A DNA stretch of 64,000 nt from Saccharomycopsis crataegensis (taxonomy: Eukaryota; Ascomycota; Saccharomycetes; Ascoideales; Saccharomycopsidaceae): assembly GCF_037102585.1 (NCBI RefSeq), contig NW_027043837.1, positions 62,001 to 126,000 on the forward strand. The letters are read 5' to 3'. A program made the position numbers and the translations under genes. Position 1 is the stretch's first letter, and every line of letters begins with the position of its first letter. The notes below the pieces were generated by a model. That model was not told where the DNA came from. It did no database searches and was given only the letters and a program-made list of their open reading frames with translations. Shown here in pieces: positions 31,550 to 42,847 of the stretch.

Positions 31550-34500
31550 ACTATCGATCATTAGTCAAAACATCCAAAGATTGAGATTGGATGACTCCAA
31601 AATTCTCCATCTATCAAACCAATATAACATTTCAATGTTTCAAGAACTTAATCTTGGCGAGGACTTCCTCTTCCAACACCAAAACAAAAAAATTTATAAA
31701 AATACTCCATCATCCCGCACAGCTATTATAATTGAGGACCACATAAAGGTCGTTGATCATTCATTGCTAACAATTGCAGTACTGAGCCAGCTCCAGGTTT
31801 ATATCACAGATGCCATTATTGAACAAGATGCCAATAACTGGCTTTGGCTAATCAATATCTACAACCCATCTGCTGATTACCAAAAACAAATCCTCCTTCA
31901 AAATCAACTCTCCATCACCCTCCAAACCCAGCTTACCGCTCTCAGAGCGAGAAGCAACAATAAGACCATCAACATTATTCTCGGAGGTGACTTTAATAAT
32001 TTTGTCAATTCAAGAGACTCTGCTAACTTCCGTTCTCGCGAACAAAGATCGTCCGAGTCGCTTAAAAAGCTAATCAAAACTTTCAAGCTAGCAGATATCT
32101 ATGAACATCCAAAATTGCACCAGATTAAAAAGAATTGGACTAACCAATCCACCACGAAAGAAAGTAGTCGCAGAATAGATCGTTTTTATATCAGTCAGTC
32201 CATGATCTCCGACAAAAACAGATTTCATATTCAAATGTCCCAACAAAACTATCTAAAGTCTTCTTCAACTCACGATTCTATTATTCTTGAAATCAACACT
32301 CAACCTCATGCAATGACTTACATCCCCCAACATAATATTATTAAAAATCATATTATTCAATGGCTTCTGAAGATCAAGTTTCCACCCACTGTGAACTCTA
32401 CTTCAGACCTCATTTCCGAGATTCGCTTGAAGCTGAATTTTTTGACGATGGTACACAAGAAAATAACAGAAAATACTGATGAACCAAATTATTATGACCA
32501 CATAAGAACTAGGTTCCACCAACACTCCAGACCGCGCCCAATCAAAGCCCTCAAAGCTTCAGATGGCGCTTTATTGACATCACAGCAAGACATGCTTCTA
32601 GAAGTAACCAATTACTATCAAAAACTCTACGATGGATCTCGTGGTTCAAAGAGCTCGGAAAATATAGAAAGGTTCATCAACGCCTCCTTGGGAGATCAGA
32701 TACCACTAACCAACACTGAATCCAACAACTTGAACAAACCAATCACCATGACAGAATTGGAATATGCAGTTACTGAATCCAATACTCAATCCGCCCCCGG
32801 GGTAGATGGTATACCATACGGCGTTTATAAGTCTCTCTTTCCTCAGATAAAACACATACTTCTAAAAGAATTTAACCAAATTCTTTCTTCAGGGGAAATT
32901 CCATTCAACTATCGAACCATAAAATTCACTCTCATACCAAAACCAAACAAAGATGTTCAAAAAGTGGAGAATTACAGGCCCATAGCATTAATCAACACAA
33001 ATTTGAAACTCTTTTCCAGCATCATCAACGCCCGTTTGCTCCCGTTCTTGCAAAAAATTATCGGCCCAAATCAAGTTGGTTTCATACCTGAAAGATCCTC
33101 CTTCTCTAATATAACAATTTTCGGTGACTTGCTTTCCAGTTTAATATCCCCACAAGACAAGCCACATGTCAATCATTCTACTAACCACCGAATCATGCTT
33201 GCTGACTTTGAAAAGGCTTTTGACCAGATTTCCCATCTATACCTTAAAATATTACTTCGAAAACTCAATTTTGGAAAAATGACGGAAACTATTCACGCTA
33301 TCCTTACCAAAGCCCTCGGAACCATTTGCCTAAATAACATTACAGGCCCTTCTTTCCCATTAAGAAACGGAACCCTTCAGGGCAACCCACTTTCACCAAC
33401 AATTTTCGCGTTAGCCCTTGAACCTTTTCTAAGAGCCATCCAAAGATTAAATAAAGGATTCAGTTACAACCATAAGATCCAACCAAACATCATCCCCAGA
33501 GTCAAATACCTTGCCTATGCAGATGATGTTACCTTATTCTTGAGAGATCATAATGACTTCAAAAACACTATGAAGATAATTCAGGCGTTCGAACAAGTCA
33601 GTGGTTCTAAATTAAACAAAAGCAAATCCAGATTAATTGTTCCATGCGATCAAATACCATTCCAGTCCGACTTCCAAATAGATATTGCTGACAATAATTA
33701 TGAAATCCAATATCTAGGCGTTAAAATTGGGAACTCGAGTCAAACCTGGCCTAATACTCTCCAAAAAGACATCAGCACCAAATATTACATGACCAACATG
33801 AGTTCACTACCAATATCAAGTCAAATAGTCGGATATAACACATATATCTTGTCTAAGCTATATTACCACGAGATTCATGCACCTATGCTTCCAGACCAAA
33901 TAGATTTGCTAGAACAATCCATCAAAAACCAGGTGAACAAAAAACTGAAAATCTCCATGGACACTTTAAAAACAAGCCCATTGAAAGGAGGATATGGCAT
34001 GGTGGATATCAAAAGCCAATTGAACTACCGCAAGGCAAAAATCTTTCAACAACTCTTTCTCAAATCTTTAAACCCATATTGCCAGTTACTCCGATTCAAG
34101 CTCCAACTAGCAATAAACATGATCATCAAACAAAATCTATCCGAGGAAGAGCAGTCGATACAAGGATATATAAAAACCCAATACTGGTGGCGGTTAATAT
34201 TGGGTGACCAGATCAATATCAAGAATAAGAGAGACAGCAGGTCCATACTCAACCAGGTTATAAATCTTCCAATGTTCACCACAGCGGAAAAATGTGCTTT
34301 TGTGGCTTGGTATAAATTATTGTCCAAACCAATATCTCAACAACAAACATTGAGCCCAATGAATATCAAACACTCAGACCTTGCCAAGTCCATTCAAGAC
34401 GGTATACCAACTATCTATCAAATGGAGATCCCAAAACTGGTCATGGAGTTTGAACACAAACAGGGAAGCAAGAAAAAAAGAGCCAGAATTGATAAACATA

Positions 34501-34972
34501 AATTATCCACCACTTTAACCAATATCCAAGAAGTCACCCAAACGAAACAAAACTCTTTCTGGAAGAGACTCCACAAATACCAACATAATAGCCCTGGTTA
34601 CTTTGAAAACATACACATATTCCACTTAGGTGCTGAACAATTTTTTACCAACATAGAAAATGTCACTATTGCGGGCTCGAAACCGTCTCTCAAGACCAAC
34701 AACATGAATCACCAGAACTCCAAGTCAAGATCAAAATGACCCATTTCCTAATTCAATGCCCATTATCAACCGAGTTATGGTCAAGATTGAAAATCCCAAT
34801 TCCATTAGCATGGAATAACTTAATCGCTCCCAATCATTCAGAATCAACAATCAAAAAGATCGACCGCTATCTATGCTATCAACGCAAACTCTCACGCCTA
34901 AGATATCATAACCAAATTGATTGGAACACATCAATTAACAACTTGATTTATATCATTACTACTGGGAGCTGA
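31542..34972 (+). pseudogene. LINE1 ORF2 (endonuclease, reverse transcriptase), one frame slip near its end
   Basis: Start chosen at MSKLSIISQNIQ, overlapping ORF1 in ATGAGTAA. Endonuclease: FQELNLGEDF, GGDFNNF (about residue 148), RRIDRFYIS and SSTHDS (about 242). RT: SAPGVDGIPYGVYK, NYRPIALINTNLK, GFIPERSSF, ADFEKAFDQIS, LQGNPLSPTIFAL and catalytic YADD (about 659). The first frame stops at 34739; the true C-terminus (THFLIQCPLSTELW) continues in the next frame to 34972. The fragment at 3391 has seven T in the run near 34641 where this copy has six, which explains the shift. It removes a C-terminal CHYC zinc motif, so this copy is probably just dead, or the base is a sequencing error. Confidence 0.9.
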
Positions 34973-35062
34973 ATAGTCGATCAAAACAAAAAAGAAAAAA
35001 AAATTAACAAAAACAATAACAAAAAAAAACATTTTATTTAAATACTAATAATTATCACTAAA

Positions 35063-35092
35063 GGGTTTTTCACCATATGATATGGTTTTCCC
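35063..35092 (+). other. LINE1 3' UTR hairpin
   Basis: GGGTTTTT, stem ACCATA/TATGGT around TGA, then TTTTCCC. LINE2 has the same plan (61369-61395) with a different stem. The stem bases differ but pair in both, which argues for a structural role, probably recognition by ORF2 protein. Confidence 0.6.
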
Positions 35093-35187
35093 TAACATAT
35101 ATAATGAGCATTAGCTTATAAGATTTTACATAGATATATATAATTATATATTTATTAATAAATCGAACTTTGAAGGAAAAAAAAAAA

Positions 35188-35280
35188 TGCTATCAAAAGC
35201 CAATTGAGCTACCGCAAGGCAAAAATCTTTCAACAACTCTTTCTCCAATCTTTAAACCCATATTGCCAGTTACTCCGATT
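35188..35280 (+). pseudogene. Stray LINE1 ORF2 fragment after the poly(A)
   Basis: 93 bp matching 34010-34097 of the adjacent LINE1 with a few differences, in the same orientation, placed after its poly(A) tail. Its end CTCCGATT meets the LTR sequence CCGATGGTAACC with shared CCGAT, so the junction used microhomology. Confidence 0.8.
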
Positions 35281-35322
35281 GGTAACCAGGACTCAACTCA
35301 ACCATGATCCGATAATATAACA
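35281..35322 (-). mobile_element. LARD-like LTR, 5' remnant, 13 bp upstream of tRNA-Thr
   Basis: Minus-strand TGTTATATTATCGGATC through CCTGGTTACC, matching 2863-2905. Its first base is at 35322; tRNA-Thr starts at 35336, so 13 bp lie between them. The remainder of this LTR is missing, replaced by LINE1 material. Confidence 0.85.
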
Positions 35323-35335
35323 CAAACTCAATTAA

Positions 35336-35408
35336 GCCCTTATGGCCAAGTTGGTAAGGCGCTACACTAGTAATGTAGCGATCCTCAGTTCAAATCTGAG
35401 TGAGGGCA
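35336..35408 (+). tRNA. tRNA-Thr(AGT)
   Basis: 73 nt: acceptor GCCCTTA/TGAGGGC, D-arm GGCCAAGTTGGTAAGGC, anticodon stem CTACA/TGTAG with loop CTAGTAA giving AGT, T-arm CTCAG/CTGAG with TTCAAAT, discriminator A. Close to yeast tRNA-Thr. tRNA-Ala follows after 12 nt with no run of four T between, so the two may be one transcript. Confidence 0.96.
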
Positions 35409-35420
35409 TACTCTTTGTTT

Positions 35421-35493
35421 GGGCGTGTGGCGCAGTTGGTAGCGCGCTCCCTTAGCATGGGAGAGGTCTTGGGTTCAATTCCCAACTCGTCCA
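35421..35493 (+). tRNA. tRNA-Ala(AGC)
   Basis: 73 nt, starting GGGCGTGTGGCGCAGTTGG and ending ACTCGTCCA; anticodon stem CTCCC/GGGAG with loop TTAGCAT giving AGC; T-arm TTGGG/CCCAA. Almost the same as yeast tRNA-Ala, including its one acceptor mismatch. Confidence 0.96.
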
Positions 35494-35498
35494 AAACA

Positions 35499-35506
35499 TT
35501 TTTTTT
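35499..35506 (+). terminator. Pol III terminator after tRNA-Ala
   Basis: Eight T, 5 nt downstream of tRNA-Ala and the first long T run after tRNA-Thr, so it would end a shared Thr-Ala transcript. Confidence 0.8.
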
Positions 35507-35914
35507 GGTTCTGTAGGTCTCTGTCGCTGAGATTTTCGCAGGTTTCCGACCCGGAAGCGAGTCCTTTTGAGACCAACAGGGGTGCTTGACCAACAGGGGT
35601 GCTTTGCTTCCTGTAAGAACACTTGAACGAATAAACTTGAAGTAAGGATAAAAAATAAAAGCACTATTCGTTTCTACACTTATTCAGCGCAACCTCCAGC
35701 ACAGTTACATCAATTTTTGTTAGGATCGTAGATATGTAAATCTAGATGTTTTACTAGTGAAAACTATAAACATGGAAAATTTTGCATGGTCGGATTTAAA
35801 TAGACCTAAGCCGACGCAGAAGAGGGTAACCAACGACACGAGTGGTATGGTGAATCCTAGCAAATTACCATCATTTATGTAATATGAGCATTTTTGCCAA
35901 TAGCATTTAAAATA
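35507..35914. other. Host spacer, no gene seen
   Basis: 408 bp. Contains a short direct duplication of GACCAACAGGGGTGCTT (35571-35604) and otherwise unique AT-rich sequence. No frame, tRNA or element edge recognised. Confidence 0.5.
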
Positions 35915-36243
35915 TTTAAATGTAGCTCTAATTACCGTGCAAGCTCCAATAGCTTGGTTTTTTCTATCACTTAACTTAAGGGTACTAGATGCGATTCCTT
36001 GTACTATGTCTCAACATCTTTTTTCCGTAGTGGAAAATGTCGCACACTTATGCACAGGAATTACCGCTTCTGGTGAAAGTGCGCTCTGGTGACACTTTTC
36101 CGAGATTGTTGAAATGTAGCTCTAAGTACAGTGCAAGCTCTAATAGTTTGATTTTGTCTACCACTTAACTTAAGGGTACTTTATGTGATTTTGTGTACTA
36201 TGGCGGAGCAATGTTTTTCCGACAAGAAAAACGTCGGACACCT
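35915..36243 (+). repeat. Dispersed repeat of about 190 bp, one copy plus a partial copy in tandem
   Basis: Unit begins TGTTGAAATGTAGCTC (second copy at about 36105; first begins near 35926), runs through CACTTAACTTAAGGGTAC and, in the second copy, a hairpin TCCGAC/GTCGGA (36218-36236), then GTGCGCTCT. The second copy is cut at 36243 by a copia B LTR. An inverted copy lies at 43205-43405. The TGTTG start recalls an LTR, but I do not recognise a family. Confidence 0.65.
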
Positions 36244-36652
36244 TGTTGAAGTTTTGTAACCCTAGTTACAGTAGTCATTACCAATAACAAATACTATCAA
36301 ACTATCCTTGTTATTATTCTTATTCTTCTTAACTAACTAACTATTTAAATAACAAAATATAAACTCAAACTATGGGGAGAGGCCCCATATTTATAATAAG
36401 ACCAATATATATGATTTGTAATCATACATCCATCTAGAACATTCTAGATGATTAATCATATGCACAATGACTAATTATTAGGCTGAGTCATAATCACATG
36501 CAGATTATATATTGCTCAGCCATGGTAAATAAACCGTCTTATCCGAGACTCGAACCCAGGATCTATTCAACACATTGATACCCGTGTTAACCGTTGAGCC
36601 ATCTGTACAAAACCCAATATATGACTTTGGATTGTCAACTCAACACCCTCTC

Positions 36653-38130
36653 TCAATTCAAAGTCACCATACCACAAAGCTTTCTTAGCTCTATGAATTG
36701 AGGAGCAGCAAGACCTTTAGTGAACATGTCAGCAACCATGATTCCAGTATTAAGGTATTGCAAATCAATTGTCCCAGATCCAATGTGATCCCTGATGAAA
36801 TGAGTCCTGATATCAATATGTTTGGTACGGTGATGGAAAGCTGGATGTTTGGCCATTTCAATACACCCCTGGTTATCATCATAAATCTTCACTGCACCAG
36901 TGTTAAGGCCAAACTGTTCAAAGACCTGTTTCAACCACAATGCCTCTTTCACACCTTCGCTGAGAGACATATATTCTGCTTCAGCTGTAGAAAGAGCAAC
37001 CGTTGCTTGTTTCTTAGATCTCCATGTGATTGCACCATTGGCATATTTGAACACAAACCCAGTAGTAGACTTTCTGTCTGACTTATCTCCAGCCCAGTCA
37101 GCATCACAATATCCAACTAGTTCACCATCTCCTTTATCTCCAGCCTCATATCTTATACCTAATTCTTTCGTACCTTTCAAATATCTCAACACTCTTTTAG
37201 CTGCCTTGTAATGGACCTCCTTTGGCTCCTTGAGATATCTTGATAAAACACCGACGATATAACTAATATCGCTCCTAACAGTATTGGCAGCAAACAACAA
37301 TTTTCCAACTAAAGATCTATAGTCTGTAGCATCACATGTTTCAGCATTGGCATCCACCAACGTAAGTTCTTGGCCAGAAATTGTAGGCGTCTTATCGTGG
37401 TTGCAATTCTCCATTCCAAATTCCTTCAACATGGAACCAATGTAGTCCTTCAAACTCATGTTGATACCACCATCATCTTGAGAAATATTCATGCCTAAAA
37501 ATTTCTTGACAACTCCCAAGTCTTTCATCTTGAAAACATTCATCAATTCAGATTTGACTTTTCCAATAGCAAAATCTGAGGTACCAGCTATCAATAAGTC
37601 GTCAACATAGAGGGCAACCATCACAAAAGACTTTTCGGATTTCCTTGAATATAGACAATATTCAGCACCGTTTCTGACAAAACCAAGCGACGACAAAACA
37701 CTGTGGATTCTTTCATTCCACACTAACGGGGCTTGTTTTAATCCATACAAGCTTTTCTTCAACCTCAAGACCATTGTTTCTTTTCCCTTAACCACATACC
37801 CTTCCGGCTGTGTCATGTATAATTCTTCTTGAAGAAACCCATTGAGAAAAGCAGTCTTAACATCCATCTGATGAACTGCCATTCCATTCTTGGCAGCGAT
37901 ACTCAACATCAACCTGATAGATTCATAACGCACCACAGGTGAAAAGGTCTCATTGTAATCAATACCCTTCACCTGTGTGAATCCTCGAGCAACAAGTCTT
38001 CCCTTGAAGACTCCGTTATCTTTCTTTGCAAAGACCCAACGACATGTAATTGGCTTTCTTCCTTTCGGCAACTTGACCAATTCATAAGTGGAGTTCTCCT
38101 TGTGAGCAGCTATTTCTTCGTCACAAGCGC
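36653..38130 (-). CDS. Copia B reverse transcriptase and RNase H parts
   Basis: Domain extent only. VHQMDVKTAFLNG near 37870, SLYGLKQAP near 37745, catalytic YVDDLLI near 37605, RNase H DADWAGDKSDRKSTTG near 37080. Ends at GMVTLN just before the polypurine tract. Confidence 0.9.
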
Positions 38131-38909
38131 GCTTCCATTCCACTCTTTCATCGCTCTTCATAGCTTCCTTGTAGTTTCCAGGAACATCAGTTCCTCCAGA
38201 TATAGCGTCAGCTTCACCAGCCATGAAGCATGTAGCAACGTAATTCACAGGTTTGTATTCTAACAACTTGCTTTTGGTATCATCATTCAGTTCTGATTCT
38301 TCATCACAATCACTTGGCTCTTCAATATGAGGCTCAATTTTCGAAACCACCAAGTCATCATTGCTACTGCCATTTGGAACAAACGAAGTCAACTCTTCTG
38401 AATTTCTTGTATTCCTGAACTTCTTTCTTTGTGGTTTCTCAGTAACACTTTCCCTCTCTGAATCTGAGCTGAATGTGTCAGCTGTTCTTCTATTTCAGCC
38501 AAAATACCAAATGGGTTTCTCTTAATTATACCCCTGCTTTCCTTGACTCTAGAACCTGATGATCTTTTTCTTTTCGTAGCAGTAACCAACTGAAAAGCAT
38601 CATCATAAACTTTTGAGGGAATCAATTCTCCGTCCCCATACTCCTTGGTTTCCACAATGGACATTTCAATGTCTTTATCAGGTGCATCACTTTCAGATAC
38701 CATGCTTGCATCATCAACTGAGATTTGGGACGTAGTTTCATCATCATGGTATGCAGAGCCATTTCTACTACCAACATCAACATCAACCAAATCATCATTC
38801 ATAATAATTGGAGCAGCAGATATTCCACCAATGATACCTCCCCCTCCTCCGCCAGAAATTCCAATCCTTTCTTCTGGTGCAGCAGTGGAGGACTTCTTTC
38901 CATCTTGAA

Positions 38910-41001
38910 AATAATATCTTGACTCATCGAAGTTCACTTGGGCAGCCGTAACAACTCTATTTGCTTCGGGATCAAACATCCTATAAGCACACCGATTTCT
39001 ATCATACCCAAGCATAACACACATTTTCGAAGTAGCACCAAGTTTCCCATATCTCAATTTATGGGGAACAACAACATATCCAATACAACCAAAACAACGA
39101 AGATGATCAAGTCCTGGATTATAACCAAACCAACGACGATACGGAGTCTGAAAACCAATCACTCGGGATGGTGTTCTGTTGGTCAAATAAGCAGCAGTAC
39201 GAACTGCCTCTGGCCAAAATTGCGCAGGCATGGATGCCCCAATCATCAAAGATCTTGTTTTATCTTGAATGGTCCGATTCATTCTTTCAGCAACACCATT
39301 CTGATAACTATGGTGTGGCACCGTCAACTCATGAGCAATTCCTTTTCGTCGCAAGAACGCGTGCAATTGGCCTGTAATGAATTCTCCACCATTATCAGTT
39401 CTTATGGTTCCAACTCTAAAGTCTTTTCCTTGTGACTTGAACATTGTCTCAGAGTAGTTTATGAAGTCAATAATCTGAGCCGTGCACTCGGACTTTTGAG
39501 TTAAGCATCGAGTTTCCACATACTTGGCATATCCATCTACTATCGTAAGAAAGTAGGCACTCGAATCAATCGAGCCATAGCTAAAAGGACCACAAACATC
39601 CATATGCAACAATTCCAATGGTCTCTTAGGTTTAGAACCATGACCCAACTTTGGTTTTTGGACTGTTCCTTTAGCAGCAAGGCAACAGTCGCATCGAATA
39701 ACAGCATTGTCACCCAAGATTTTCCCTTTAACAAGCTTAAACATTTTGTTAGCTTTCTGTAAAATATTAGCACTTGGGTGTCCGAGTCTTTGGTGCCAGA
39801 GACCACCCTTATCAATACTGTTAAAAGCAACACCATTAGCATCAGTAGATAATCTGTAAAGCCCATTCATCAGAGGATCCTTGGTACCAATAACCTTCAT
39901 TTCCGGATACATTTTCACTTTGTTTCCTTCAAACAATAATTTCGCACCATTCAGAGTAGCCTTGGAAACTGAAATCAAGTTGGCTTTTGAGTCTGGAACA
40001 TAATAAGCATCTTTGATTTCAATATTGGTATTATCACGTAATTTGAACTCCGCAGACCCAATACCTGCAACAGCAACACCACCGCCATCAATCCCGGAGA
40101 TCTCTCCTCCAAACGGTCTGATCGTCTTGAACAAGCTCTTATTGTTTAAGATATGTTGCGAGGCACCTGAATCAAAATACACCCTGGAGTTGTTACCATG
40201 CATTCCCATAAATGCATACCACGATGGTGACGGATTCCTACCATCGCCAATTAATTTCTCTCTCTTAGGAGCCTTGCAATCTCTTCTGAAATGTCCAGGC
40301 TTCCCACAATTGAAGCACTTGTATTGCTTCTTGGTGGCGAAAACCGGTTCCGGACTCTCAATACTAGTAGACGCAATACTTTTATCTCCAATGATCTCTC
40401 TTGTTAAATCCTGAACAAGACCGAGGTCAACATTACCAATAGTTCTGCCATTTCTGGACTCGTAGGCTGTCATGACTTCTCTAGAGAGGCTATTACCGAA
40501 ACCAGCCTTCTGGCCCAAACCCAAGAACAATGCACAAAGCACAGTGCTTCCGTCCAATTTACCAACAGTGTTCTTGAAATGATTAAAAGCATCAATAAAG
40601 TGTTCCACTTTTCCTTCTTTAGTTTTCAACCATTTGTTGTCCATTAAATCACAAATAATACCCACAGCATTGGTAACAGTCAAAGTACCATAGGCCTCCT
40701 TGAGAAACATAAACAAGTTTCTGCCGGTACCATCGAATTCCGAGGCCTTAGTCAAAGCAGCGCCAGTGATACTGTTAAAGACAACCGTAGAGATAATTTC
40801 ATCCATAGTAGCAACCAATTGAGCAACTTCGTTTGAGTCTTCCAGACCGTCAGTTCCGGTCTCTCCATTGATCAAATAAGCATATAACCCAAGACCTTTC
40901 ATCTTCATCTTGACACTGATCAATGTGAACCAATCATAGAAGTTTGATGAACCTTTCAACTTTTCATCAGCAGCAAACGAAGTAAGAGCATTTGAACTCA
41001 T
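38910..41001 (-). CDS. Copia B gag, protease and integrase parts
   Basis: Domain extent only. Gag starts MSSNALTSFAADEKL at 41001 inside the primer site; CCHC knuckle CFNCGKPGHFRRDC near 40280-40320; protease DSGASQH near 40170; integrase LWHQRLGHP near 39795 and TDNGGEF near 39390. Compared with family A, the knuckle has RR for KK and the post-integrase linker is Gly-rich. Confidence 0.88.
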
Positions 41002-41406
41002 AACCTGTTGAAGTTTTGTAACCCTAGTTACAGTAGTCATTACCAATAACAAATACTATCAAACTATCCTTGTTATTATTCTTATTCTTCTTAACTAACT
41101 AACTATTTAAATAACAAAATATAAACTCAAACTATGGGGAGAGGCCCCATATTTATAATAAGACCAATATATATGATTTGTAATCATACATCCATCTAGA
41201 ACATTCTAGATGATTAATCATATGCACAATGACTAATTATTAGGCTGAGTCATAATCACATGCAGATTATATATTGCTCAGCCATGGTAAATAAACCGTC
41301 TTATCCGAGACTCGAACCCAGGATCTATTCAACACATTGATACCCGTGTTAACCGTTGAGCCATCTGTACAAAACCCAATATATGACTTTGGATTGTCAA
41401 CTCAAC

Positions 41407-42085
41407 TCAAGCTTCCCACGTCTTCCTTTAATTCTGCTTGGGTAGTGACTAGGCCAGCCACTGTTTTATTTCTGCTTGGGTAGTGACTAGGCCAGCCACT
41501 GTTTTATTTAAATCAATAACATTATCTCTGTCTTCGTGACGCTCCTTTTGCATACCAGTAGCTAAGTTAGTTAGGAGGGGAATTTGAGGCCGGATAGAAT
41601 TTCGACGTGAATCACTCGTTTGTTTTTTCTTAAAATCAAGAACATGGTTCACCATTATTTGTTTAGAGGGTTGGGTGGTTGGAGATTCGGGACCTTCGGT
41701 GGGATCAGACGATGAAGACCCCTTGTGTTTAGTGTGTTTATATTCTTCTGAATCTAGATATAAAAGGGCTTTCATTTGTCATGAAAGGAAGAATAACTCG
41801 ATCTTATCCGAAAAACTTTCTACTAGAAGTAGACTAACAAATAGATAAACCGATAACCAACTTTGTAATGAATACTTCATCCAATCCTTCTGCCTCCAGC
41901 ATCTAACGATGTTCAACACCAGGATAGTTCTGGTACAGCCAGTACATACCAACAGAATTTCTACAGTAACTGTCTATTTTTCATAAGGGTAAATAAGATA
42001 GCGCGGCAGTATAACAGATACTTACCCTCACTATATATTCAAAGGTTAAATTGTACCGGATAAAAAAACACACCCTGACCTCCTT
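41407..42085. other. Host interval with an unrecognised minus-strand frame
   Basis: A minus-strand frame of 108 codons runs 41775-41449 (start MKALLYLDSEEYKHTKHKG, end AEIKQWLA; charged, low hydrophobic content). It does not resemble a family I know. Its C-terminal coding end contains a 35-bp tandem duplication (about 41433-41505, unit TTCTGCTTGGGTAGTGACTA and onward). It may be the tail of the degraded gene at 42363-42847, separated by an LTR, but that is a guess. Confidence 0.3.
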
Positions 42086-42362
42086 TGTTGAGTTGGCAAT
42101 CCAAAGTTATGTGGTTAGTCATTGTTCATGGAACCTTCTAGAGCTCATGGAACCTTCTAGAACTTATGGAACCTTCTAGAATTCCATGGAACATTCTAGA
42201 ACCCATTGAGATTAATATAAATATGGGCCATGCCCCCCATAGTCTGAGTTTGTCCTTTATATAATTTAGTTAGTTAAGAAGAATAAGAATAATAACAAGG
42301 ATAGTTTGATAGTATTTGTTATTGGTAATGACTACTGTAACTAGGGTTACAAAACTTCAACA
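42086..42362 (+). mobile_element. Solo hybrid copia LTR (A at 5', B at 3')
   Basis: 277 bp with a perfect duplication TCCTT (42081-42085 and 42363-42367). The left part, through four heat-shock units and CATAGTCTGAGTTTGTCC, is family A; from about TTTAGTTAGTTAAGAAG on it is family B, ending CTTCAACA. The intact duplication means the hybrid was already joined when it integrated, or both LTRs of the parent were hybrid. Confidence 0.92.
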
Positions 42363-42847
42363 TCCTTTCCTCTTAGAAGGTGTTGAAGAGAAGTGCTCCG
42401 TAACGACTTCCCTGAATCCCATGACTTCCTTTCCATTCATCTCAATGATCTTTAAATCGTTAGATCCTTTTTTTGCTTTTTAGTTCTTAACCTTTTTTTG
42501 CTTTGTAGTTCTCAACCTTGTTAAGAGCTTCTTTGGAGAAGGCTTGCTCTTTTTTTTTTTTTTTTTCGTAGAGTTCTGCTAGTTTAGGATTAGGATAACC
42601 ACATTCTACCAAATTAAAAAGAAGCTGTTTATGCTTTATTTCCAATGAAGGCCGATTCTTTGTCTTAGGTTTTTTTTTGAGCTAGTAACAGATTCTGGAC
42701 TACTTCATGAGTATTTGGTGTATTTGACAGGGCTGGTCGAGCTATTGGCAGAATAAATGACTGTTCTGACTCATTAGAACTATTGTTCACGTATCTTAAC
42801 AAGAAGAAATCACTGATTTCATCAGCTTCAGATGCATCTTGAGACAT
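42363..42847 (-). pseudogene. Degraded unidentified gene start
   Basis: An ATG at 42847 opens MSQDASEADEISDFF and runs 60 codons to a long A run; after it, two other frames continue with KTKNRPSLEIKHKQLLF and NLVECGYPNPKLAELYE, then AFSKEALNKVENYKAKK. The continuity of protein-like text across frames suggests one gene with slips in the A runs near 42550 and 42672. A solo LTR then interrupts. I do not recognise the family. Confidence 0.4.

Larger units (their letters stand above)
28862..35187 (+). mobile_element. LINE1 (L1/Zorro-like), near full length
   Basis: Two ORFs, a 3' UTR (34973-35175) with a hairpin, and poly(A). The 5' UTR is only about 15 bp and differs from the copy at 61827 upstream of TTATCATGAGAACC, so it is slightly 5'-truncated. 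The left flank is an LTR scrap and the right flank a stray LINE1 fragment, so no target duplication can be read. Two-ORF, endonuclease-first structure places it in the L1 group with Zorro. Confidence 0.94.
36244..41406 (-). mobile_element. Copia family B, whole-looking copy
   Basis: Minus strand. LTRs 36244-36645 and 41006-41406, visually identical over 400 bp; primer site GGTTATGAG at the 5' LTR edge; polypurine GAGAGAGGG next to the 3' LTR. Parts: gag-protease-integrase about 38910-41001, RT-RNase H about 36653-38130. Flanks do not match (CACCT left, TCAAG right), so the ends were altered or recombined. About one or two coding breaks; very young by its LTRs. Sister family to A, differing across the protein and in the LTR U3. 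Confidence 0.93.

Noticed and set aside
35390-35664. Minus-strand ORFs over the tRNA-Thr/tRNA-Ala pair
   Set aside because: Shadows of tRNA genes and spacer, without protein features.
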